From Beroe forskalii (lineage: Eukaryota > Ctenophora > Nuda > Beroida > Beroidae), in assembly GCA_011033025.1 (NCBI GenBank), contig WFMF01000697.1:1-64000 (forward strand): a stretch of 64,000 nt of DNA. The letters run 5' to 3'. Each line of letters begins with the position of its first letter. The stretch's first letter is position 1. Shown here one piece after another: positions 12,901 through 24,900 of this stretch. Under the pieces are notes generated by a model. The model did not search any database and was not told the DNA's origin. It was given only the letters and a program-made list of their open reading frames with translations. Position numbers and translations under genes: made by a program.

Positions 12901-15900
12901 AGTCCTGTATTCAGCTCTATCTTGTATTCAGCTCTATCATGAATCGTCCTAATGACTATCAGATATAGACACTTGAGCTCAACCATCTCTCATTAAGACA
13001 GAGTTTATGAATATGACATCAGCAGGTGTTAAACTGGCTATGTCTATCCATATCATCACTATTCACTATTAGATTTTTATTTATTTTATGAAAATAATGA
13101 TGATAAAAATATGGTGGTGATGTATAAAATTATTATTCCTATATGCCGCTCCATGGTCAGATATGAAAATAGTCAAAATACGGCAGCAATTTAATTATTC
13201 TACCTATTTATACTTATTAAACTTCTTGAGAATAAACTTGTAAAGAATAAACTTCTGGAGAATGATTGCCCATTCCACAGTAAATTTCATGTGGTGTTCA
13301 TGTGGTAAACACATTAAAATGACATCATTTCCCCGTCAGACTGGTTTATGCTCGGCATTCGCTATACGGAGAAAAAGTTGAAGAAAATAATTGATTTAGA
13401 AAAACTCGTTGGGACTGATAAGCTCTACATTCCATTAGCTACCTTAGTCATCGTTCTTTTCACCTTGTTCAATGGTAAGATTTCTTAATCCTATTGTTAA
13501 AGACCTAAGCAGAATATTACACGGTGTTGGTATCTTTCAAAATCGTTGCTAATTCAGAGTAACAATAATATGTTGCTGACATCAGTTAATTTCAACCCCC
13601 CTTTCAGCCGGTCTAGTGTTCCTGCTAGTGGAAGTAACGATGCACAGTCGCTTAGTTCCGCTCCTAATCGACACAGACAATGAGGACGACTGGTCCTTCG
13701 GCACCTCCTTCTACTACACAGCCATCACAGTAGCCACCATAGGCTTCGGGGACTTGTACATCTGGAGTCCAGGACACGTTATAGTCACTGTTAAAACTGT
13801 AGTTTGTCTCTTTATTTCGAGCATTCTTATTGCCATGTTTTCCATTGCCTTCTCACGGTTGCAGGCCTACTTTGAGAAAAAGGTCGAAAAGGACGTGAAT
13901 AAAACGAACAGTGAAATCAGAAACAACAGGAAAAAAGCGAAGTTGGCACCAGTGTGAAGACTGACGAGGCAATAATTGCGATGCAAAATTTCGATTCAAA
14001 TGTCCTCGTTACAGAAGTTATAGCGGTACTAATATCCTCAATAATCGTGATGGGTTCCATTGCCTTGAGTTCTATTTAAAAACATTGAAAGTGGGAATTT
14101 GCATGTATATTTATTAGCATTGTTAAAGATGTCCGGTTGTATTGTCCATGTTCTGTCTAGAACTAGCTAACTTGAACAGTGTTCAATAAACACCTTGCAT
14201 ATTACAATATGTGTCATTACAATTAAATAGCATAATCTAACTCAAATTCTAGCATTCCAGATTTAATTCGAGTTTAATTCTATAATATTTGTATCTTACA
14301 AATGCATTTAACTATCTAATTTATTTTCAAATTTTCACCGTACAGTTATAAAATAATTGTATGGTTTTTATATCAGAAGAATTTGAGTTTTATCCTAAAA
14401 GCTGCCGTAATTAGTCGAGTTAGAATCAAGCCTTAGGGTACAAAGGGCACACAGCGGCAAAGTTAAGAGAGCCTGAGGAAATTTTCAAAACGAGTAAAAG
14501 TAGGTCCAAACGGAATAGACCACCGGAAAAGACAGTTTAAACGCATCCCTGTTGTTTACTGTTCATCGGTCATTCGTCAAAAGTGGGCACCGAAGCACCA
14601 GTTTTCTTACCTTGGTCATTGCTTGGGTATTACATTGTGGCGAATGACAGCAACGCCGTAATCGACGAAATTAAGGCATACTCATGGCTAAAAATGCAAA
14701 TCCACGCTGACACACAGAACTGCTGTCTATTCGACAATAACAAACATGATTTGGAAGAATTAAATCGGCATTTGAAGATTTCGCCACTGAATTGAGCGTA
14801 ATGCGAGTAGTTTCAGTTTACATACCGTTAAATAGTGCAAACCAGGCCAAACCCATTCTAATATATCATACACTTGCCACTTTTACAGGGGTAATGGGGA
14901 TTAACAGGGGTAGTAGCGATAAGCCTACCAAATTGGAAAAATCAGACCCTGTTCAAACGTTTCCCTCTCCACTGTACCTGTGTATAGGATATGAGATGGG
15001 TTTTGCTTCCTGTTTCCTTGTGCCTGAGTAGAGGTCTGTACGCCACTTTGATTGTAGGGTCCGACCCAACATCAACCTCGAAATCTTCAGTCGGACACAC
15101 GTCCTTCATTGCAGCCTGTAGGGAAATCAGGGGTGGTTGGTTCAGAATACGTATATCAGAGCCAGATAAGCTATTTTAGGTAAATTAGATGGGCAAATGC
15201 ATATTTGGCGGGTATTTTCCTAATTTAAAACATGTGCTTCGCATGTGGGTGTTCGTGCGCGGCTCAAAATTTCGCGCGAATAATTAAGTTTCAATAACAA
15301 TGAAGAGTAGCTGGAATAAAACATTCGCGCGTTCCATAAAAAACCTCCGTAGTAGCGTTGCCAATTTGTGAAACTGACCTTGGTACAGAAGTTTCCATCA
15401 AGGAAGACATCAGCTTGTCCAGCCAGTAGAGCATAAGCACTGTCATTCCTGGCAGTTATCTTGAGGAATGCGTGGGGACACACCCGGGGACAGCTGGTGT
15501 AGAAGAAAGCAGCGGGTAGGTCTATCTTGGCTATGTGAACCTGAAGATGAAAGACTGGTGGAAAAGAGACGCATATCTAACTACTTTCCGGTAATGACAG
15601 CTGTCATACCATCATTTCTATTACGGATAGCTTATGAATCATCACTTGATTAGTTATTCATTATCGTTTCACCACCCTATACTCCTATAATGAAGTGTGC
15701 AAGTCTCTGGGCTTTTTAAACAGGTTGTTGGGTTCGGGATATACAAAATAAAAACTTTGTTAAACTAGGTCATGAAATATAGAAAAATTCCCTCGTAGAT
15801 ATGAATTTTCAGGAAAGGAAGGCCAATTTCATTTGCTGCGCCATTACCTTTTCATCTTTTTTATGTGCCTTGTTTTAATGTACACTGTTTCCCATTTATG

Positions 15901-18900
15901 AATGAAACCCCTTGCACTAACTCACTAACAAGCACGCATCTCTATTTAACATTAGTTCACTTATCATCAAAATGCTAATCAACATCCCTTACATTGCATT
16001 GTTCCCTCTCATCATCCCTTAATTAGGTATGAATCATAGGATCGATGTAATTAAGTTTTAAGTAGTGTCATTAGGAATTTCATTTTCTGCGAAACAATGA
16101 ACACAATTCAAGTGCAGGCTACTTGCCTCATGAATTTATTAATACCACAATGCACAATTATCATCATCTTCATAATGGTGTACTACAATTAAGGGTGAGT
16201 GAGTGAGTGAGTGAGTTGTAGCTAGAGACTTAGAGAACGAAGATAGTTCCCCACCCTACCTCAATGTACAAAGCTGTGTGAACATACCTACTGCATTGCT
16301 CCAAGGATTCATAGAATGATGTGATGTAGCGTTTTATTTGAGATAAGACCTATAACTAATAAGTATGATCTTAAATAGTTAAATAATGGTAATGTATTAC
16401 ATTCGCCACCACGTAAATCCGATGTTTCTGATGTATGCGAATCCTTGTAATTGAGTAAGCCTATAAATACACATATGACGGCATCAATATGCACTGAAGT
16501 ACTGATGTTGTAATTGGACATTGTCATCAAGTTAATAAGGATTCCCAACTCTCCAGAACAACTACTCTATTCCGATTACTATATACCAACACGAAACATA
16601 ATGTCTCTCTGACCTTACCATGCTTCACTTACTAACTCAATCTGTTCTCTCATCTAGAAATTCACTTTTAAGCCCAATGCTCACTACTCCAGACTCCAAG
16701 GTAGGTGAGCTGATACACACAACCTGCCTTAGAATCTTCAATTTACAAACGATTTCCCCGTTTTACAGCGCTCACAACACTAAGCTACTCACATCTTTAC
16801 CAAGCTACTTAACTCGGAATTGTCAAACGGAAATTGCAACATGACAGCTGGAAAAGTGAGGGTAAATTGCTGTCAAATTCTACTCACATACTCAGAGAGT
16901 TGATATGACAGAGTGTCACACGATGAGAAGTATCTTTCCAGGCTTACACTACTATCAGATAAAATAGCATGATTTTCGAAAGCTTCTCTTCGTATTATTC
17001 AAACGTTTTCAACTTACTCCTTAGGTAACTCCAGTCTTATCATAAACTCATCATCATACTGAATACCACATTGATCCACCTAGAACTGTCTGCGGTTAAC
17101 TTGCAAATGTCACCAGTTATAACCTGTCTCGACTTAATCACTATGATAATCGAAAAGTTACAAATCCAGTTGAGACCATGTTTGTTATTGATTTGATCAT
17201 TCTGAGTACGAATGAAAACAGGTTGAATCATACCGGCCAACTGTCCAGCAATCAACACATGCACACACCTACCTCCTTTTAAACATGTACTGTAATGAGA
17301 TGATAATTAACCAAATGCTCTCAGCAAATAGACCGGTAATTAATGTTAAAATTACTAAATCACCGCTCTGTTACGTATTATCATCACACCAACTTGTGTC
17401 ATAGTACCAACTATCCCTGTACTTGGTTTAATGAAACTCACTCATGAAATTTATTTGTCAGTATTTGAAGTAGAACAGTGGAGGAAGTAGAGTTTATTCC
17501 ATAAAAGGAATAATTAATACAGATCAAGTCTTGTGTCGAGAGATAGATAGGTGAGAGACTGTCCTCCAATCATGGGCGGGGGAGTTTGTGACGTCACTAT
17601 CAGGGCTTATAACGGTGAATAGATGACATACGACCGCCTATTATTCATCATACACAGCGTACAGTGAGTTAGTGTTGTGTATTACGTCGTGTGAATTCTA
17701 CAAATATCTGAAGTGGATTAACAGTGTACAGTTAAATGTTAATTAACGTGGCTGAGCAGTGTGGGATTTCCCAAATACTAATGATAATTCAGGAATTCAC
17801 TTGTCGTCTACGTTGATGTAATGATGCCAAACATACAGACAGGCAGATGGTTAGGCATGTGCAAACGATTCGAATTAGGCACAGCAACTTAGCAAGTAAA
17901 CTGTGTAATAAACTCTGAAATCCTACTTCTAGCCTGCAGTCTACAAAATATCACACAAACACATGCAAAACTGCAGACAGTAGAAACCTCTATGTGTAGT
18001 ACTATTATACACGAAACACACAGATAGATTTTCACATACACACATAAATTCACACATACATTCACATAGTCACATACACAGAAAGTTCCACAGTCACTCT
18101 CAGAGATTCGCATGATAATTATGATAATAACCGGAGGCGAATTACTGGTAAAATACACTAATATATTCCACTTCGTCTGATGAATTGTGCACTGATGTGC
18201 GCTTCATACTAAACCATATTCTGTAATGCCATAGAAACGAAGGCTTGTAAATTCATGTAGGTTAGAACATAGAAGTAGACAGTAATAAAGGTTGTACGCA
18301 GACAAAAAGGACGACAGTCGATTTGGCGCCATCAAATATCAGGTAACTTTCACCAGTATGATAGTGGTCTCAGGTCTAAGTGTCTAACTTAAATAACAGT
18401 TTGTGACGATATTGAGGTAGCGATAAAATGGGACAGCATTACAGTGCGAATCACCTAGTAATATTTTAATGCGACTGCACGACAGATCTCCATTGCAACT
18501 AACAAGGGCTATTAAATGTTTTATATTATTTAAATGTGTTGGTTTTCCCTGCCAGTATCTTGCTGGGCTCACGGAGAAAAAGTGATCTCATGCTAACTTT
18601 TTAAGTACAAAATACCATCAGACGTGCGACAAATGTCATGTACCAAAGCAGAAGTACATCTCATGTACCAAAGGATGCAAGGATACAACTAAAAAACTCT
18701 GATTCAAACCTTTTGAAGTTTTGAGCACTTGACACAATCGCACACTCAAATTTATCTACCATTTAATTTGCCTATACTTATACTATGAATTTCTGAACGA
18801 GCGTAGATTATTAATCTGTCAACTATGTAACTAATAACTATAATATTCGGGCATCACTGATTAATAATACTATTATCCATTATATTAAATCTTGTCAATA

Positions 18901-21900
18901 AGTCCTTTAGTATACGGAGTGCACAACACTCACCTCTCCACATACATTTCCCACAGTTACAGACTGGTAATCTCAGAGCACTTTATGGACTTCAATAGTT
19001 TACTATAACTACACTGCAACTTGAGCTATTGCAATATAGATAGGAACTGTCAAAGTTATATCATGCCAGCCTTGCAGTGTAGCGACGCGAAGTTTCACCC
19101 AAATTATATCTTAAAATTTAAACGACGAAACCGCCCTAAAATTCCTATATTGTTTTACAAATCATTTTACAGTCTTTGACATAATAATTAGGTACACTTG
19201 GTATGTAATTGTAATGATTTTAATAAAAGTATGGCTTCGCTGATCACTCTGAATTCCGAGGCTATGCTATGTGCAAATATTCTTTCCATATTTCTGATCC
19301 TATGATGGCCAATAGCAGCAACATATTGGACGTGTAAAGTGTACGGGTTGCTAGCAAGCTGTCTCATTGTGAGGCAAGTTTCAGTTTCAATAAGTTATGA
19401 TAGTTTCGATAAAGAGCAGTAGAATAATGCCCGGATAATTCATATACTGCTTGCCTTGTCCTGGAGATTAGGCAGTCATTATGTTAATTATCATGCATAA
19501 TCCAGATTATTCATTGCAGACAGAAATGATTATTTGCGATTCGTTACAAGGTTACAAGAGTGGGAATTTTGTTGCAGTTCAAGTAATGGAAATTTGTTCC
19601 TCATATTATAATCTCATAACAGAAATGTTTAAAGAAATGGCTTTGAAAGGGTGAGTAAGGAAACGCACAAATTTTAATTTTCAATTTATGCTTATCTAGG
19701 ACTAGTTGATTCCCCTACAAATTACAATGCCTGGCTGGGTTTGGTTTCGGCAGCACTTTGGAACCTAAAACCACCGCCTTTATGAGAAGCCATTTACACA
19801 AAATGATCACAGCATTGACAACAATACTAATGTAGTTACTAAGTAACACCTAGGCAATAATAAAAGTTGTACAAAGTGAGATGTGTATAAGATGTGTATA
19901 TTATTATATTTAATGAATTTTGTGCACGGATAATCTACATTTAATAAACGTAATATAACTCGTCCCCTTTATTTAACATAAGATAATGACGCCACTCAGA
20001 CTGGCCTGCAGTTCCAACACAACCGAAAGTGTGATACAGTTCATAGCTAATAAGCTAATAAATACAGTTTATAGATCTAATAACTATATTATCTGTGCCA
20101 ATACCAATCGCACACAAGATGATATATACTGAGACACTGTGATGCTGTGTTGTGTGTAGGTATCATTATATGGCTCCCAAGCCCTTATTTGCTATCATGT
20201 ACATAGTAGTATTGAAGGGTTACTAACCTGAACCAGGTTAATAACCCTTTATATTGAGTCCCTGAGACGGGTTATTAGTCCAGATCGACCGAATAACCCC
20301 AACGACATTAAGAGTAAATTTTATCAATTGAACAATCTTGGCTGCATAATCACATTCGTCGCAACAGCAATTAGAGCTTCTCAAAATCAGAGGAGTCAAA
20401 AATTAGGTGCTCTAAATCAGTCTTAACTTAATCCATGATAGCAAACGGCGATTGAAACACATACTGTTCATCCGGGCTTACAATTTATTTCCGGTACCAC
20501 GGTTTGACATGACTCTGTACTCGAGAATCGAGATTCGAGATGAATCATGAACCACAATTAGAATGTTAAAACTTTCTGCCAAACAAATTAGCGGTAGACT
20601 CTTATAGCGTCATTATCATGCGTATAAACGTATAAGTAGCGAATTCAAAGTACCGACCAAGCTCCCTTATAATTATGTGATAGCCCAGGCTAATTCTGAT
20701 GGAATTTTAAGAATTACCATGATGTTCAGGTGAAGAGGAAAAGGGTATCGCTTCATTAAGTTATCGATTCAACGCATGAAGATGAACGAATTATCTAAAC
20801 ATCTAACTATAATCCGGTGTAATTCATTTTCATTCGGCCTGTAAATTCTGTACTGCATATTTGAGTATTCGATTCTTTAAAAACTTAATGTAATCAGCCC
20901 TGTGAATAAGATTACCAATGGCTCTTGCTTGCGGAAGTCTGCAGCTCCTATCAAAAGACCATTATTTTCCAATTTCCATGTTTTAACTACGTTTTTAATG
21001 AGTGGTTTCGCCATATAATATCACTATTAACCTTAGTAGAGATAAGTAACATCTAGTTTTGAACTCGGCTTCGCCTCGTACAAAACACATCATTATTGAA
21101 CTCGGCTTCGCCTCGTACAATAATGCATATATATGTCGCTCGCTGGCGCTCGCAACATATATCATGTTACTTACCTCTACTTCGGTTAATAGTTCTATAC
21201 TGCTACTATACTCACTACTCAGTGTATGATATACAGTACTTAGGAAGTTAGTACACTGCTTTGCAATACTTCAGTACGCTATTACTCAGATACACACGCC
21301 AAAGACCGCACGGAAACAAACTACGCCCAGGTCGCACAGTGAAATAATACGTGGTTGAGTGACGTCATTATGATGGTTTGAAATAGTGAATTGATGACGC
21401 TTTAGCGCCTACTTTTGCGCACGACATAATATCTAGGGGCACAGCCATGTTTTGTTCAGGGAAATACATGCTTATAAAATCACAAGATACATGCACATTG
21501 CACACTGCAATGTCTTAGGTTATTAAGAAGATTACAGGGCATGCCAGGGTTTGAATAGCTCAATTAGCCAGCGATTCAGAGCCTAATTTAGCAGTTTGAG
21601 GAAGAAGTTCCTATCTAATCTGGTGAATTTCAATATCCCATTGTCTTGAAATAATGAAATGCCTCAAATGCCTCCTTGTTTCCTACAAGACATCTGGGGA
21701 TTTCTAATTACGCGGAGTAAACAGCTAAATTATAATTTCCTACATTCGTCGCCAACTTAACCTGGATATATGCTCGGAATTTGGAGGATTCTTAAGCACT
21801 CCCCCACTGCTAAATGAGGCTGAATGACTAACAAAATACCGTTTACATACTTAGATATTGTACACTGATCAGGATAATGATCTGATGTGTAAGACTTCAA

Positions 21901-24900
21901 GATATTGTAGGAGTTTGGAACGGCTACTACTATCTTACATTGTAGAACATGCTCACTTCTGAGTGATGTGTCATTGACTCTTTCGACTCATGTTCCAAGT
22001 TTAACAGAAGGAGAGTGAGAGTTGGATGAGGGTCGTGTAGGAACCATTGGCGGGTGGAAGTGACGTCATTATCATGACACTGAATACTAAACTGATGATG
22101 TGAAAGAGCTGATCGCAGCATGCAGTGACGCAGCATGTTCTGAAGGTGACTAGAGACAAGTGTCCAAGGTAGTGAAAGGGACAGTGTGTTTGTGCAGGCT
22201 GAGTGTTATATTTGTGAGAACTTGTCAGTGAACACAGAATGTACATTATACAGGGCACTAGTGTTTCTATACACTGCACACGGATTAGTCTTGGCTCTTT
22301 CCAATCCATCTAAAAGACCATGGACCCTGCACTGTATGTTAAGATACACCACCTACAGCTCATGCTCCTGTATACAGTGCAGAACCTTGCATTTATAGTA
22401 ACTCGTGGTGATAAGTCACTTCTCAGTTCGTGCACGTATGAAGTTGAAAAAATTCTAGTGTTTGTCAATATTGTAAATCTAGATGAGAAGTTTTAAAATT
22501 TTCTGAGGATATATCTGCAGCAACTTTTTAACGGAAAATATATAACGAAACGAGATGTAACTGATTACAACTTTCATACATACATATTATATCTATACAT
22601 AGATCTATATTCCTATCATACATGAACATGCGCACACTGCCACACGGTAGATAATTGGTAGTTAACTCTCGGGTAGTGGTAGTAGGAAAGCGGGTTATAT
22701 AATGGGTATTGGAAATGACTTGTACCGTGGTCGCAACCTTGCGCAGTATACATTTCATGCACTTTTTGTAGGATTATACATACATGTGTACACAGCACAT
22801 AGTAGTGTATTCTATAATGAAGTCGTATGCAAACGTAATGTATTACATAAGAAAATTTAATAAGTAACCCAACAAAATAATGCGAAACTTAATAAATAAT
22901 GCTTTTTGTCGCTGAATATTCAATAGTTCTACATTCATTTCAGGCGACATTGAACTCAGTCAAATTGACAAGACATCATTTTACGTTTAGTTTTTTCAAG
23001 GCTAATGGTTTTATTATATATGGCACATTATGACATTGGAGCAAAAGGAAGAGCGTGACATTTCATACTTCGAAAACTTAAATCATCTTCTAGAACATAT
23101 GCCCAAAAACTGGTTGAAATCCGAACGCATACATTTACCGTACTAGCACGAAATTAAATTATTTAATCAGACCAAATCATGAAATTCCAGCTGAAATTAC
23201 TAAATTAGGACTTATGAGCGTATGGTATCATCAACATGCTTATCATTTTGCATCATACAGTCTCTACTTTCAGCCTCGTTTTTTGAAAGTTTGAAGGTAA
23301 AACCATGGGGCCACAATTCAAATGAAATCTAATCAGACCAAAACTCTAAGCCATAATTCCACATACACCCCTCCCCCGTATATTTTGGCAAGCTACCCCT
23401 ACGACTTGAACCTAACTCACCTTCAGTTGTTATAAACTTAACAACACTACTAATTACAATCAAATTTGAGAGCTGAAGATGAAGTTGATCATTGAAAATA
23501 TTTTGATTAATAACCCCGTGTTTCACTTAAACGATCAATTGAACCAACTCACCTTGGTGCCAGGTTTGCAACTCAGCCCTACCCCCCTTGGTGCCGGGTT
23601 GTCTAGTGGCTAGCCTCCTTGGTGCCAGGACGCCAACTAACCTTGGTGCCGGGTTTGCCGGACGCCACCGTGCACTCCTCACTGGCAGCCCCGTAGGTGG
23701 TGCTGATTACCATGGGTCTGTTGTCCAGGGAGGCCGGACTATCCTCCAGACTTATCTCCTTGAAGTCAACAACCTGACGGTGTGGGAGTTACCGAGGTGG
23801 GAGTTGAGGTGACAGTAGAATGGGGTTGTGAGACAGATAGTTGCGTGATTAGGGGGTTTCCAAAAAATCGAAAACACCACTATATTTAAAATAGGCGTTG
23901 AAAATTGTGGAGAGATTCATGGTCACTGACGCGAATTTTCGACATCATCAATATTACTCGACAAGGCCGAGTCACCATTTGATCTGCTAAAACGCACGAA
24001 ACCTTCAAGGTTTTTAAGAGTTATATGACATGCAAATTCCACGCAGGAGCAATGAAATCAGCAAGACCTAAAGTTAAAGGTGTCCAAAACCCAGACGGAC
24101 TGAAATCTTTGATTCTGAAAATAAGTAATAACCCGTTCATAAAGAGAGACACAATCCCATAATTTTCATGACGAGTGAGTCAAAAAGAGGACCAAGTGCT
24201 CTTCACGTTCACTAGAGATAATATGGTGCCTTCAGGGGGAAAACATGCAAAGACCACTGAAATCTCGATGCAAATTTGATTGAACACCACCCAAAATTAA
24301 CTTTTATAACGGTTGGATAGTATTTTTGTGCAGGAGTGCAGCAACATCCATGATAGCTTTGCGGTGCCTGAAAATTAAGTTAGTAGGAGGAATCTGTAAA
24401 TGAGGAAAGTCTGAATGAGGAAGATGATTCGATTGTTTTCACTGGAAAACGGAAAGTAACCGTAATATAAGCCAAGAAAAAAGAGGGTTTATCATTAAAG
24501 TTTTTAATGTGAATCTAACAGTTGAATCATTAGAAACTGTTGGCATATTGGGGATGTTTTCTGGGATCACACCATGGATGGTGGATCACTGGATCAGTGG
24601 ATCACCCTACCCATATACCCAGGGTGGTTCGGACCCAGGATTATAAATCTGAGGGGATCTTCCAAATTCTAGAGAGATTTGCTAATTCCGACAAATAATA
24701 CCCTGAAGATGGAACATGAAGGAGATTAAACACGCACCGAGTAACTCACCAAGTTCTCCTCACTTCCGTCTATTCCGTTCATCTTGAGGAGACCGCCGGG
24801 TTCTGTGGCTGTGTCATCGTCAATGTTAGCTGCTCCTCCGACACCCATCTCGGAGGGCGTACCACGGACAGACTTGTCTGGCGAATAGCAAGGGGGCGTT

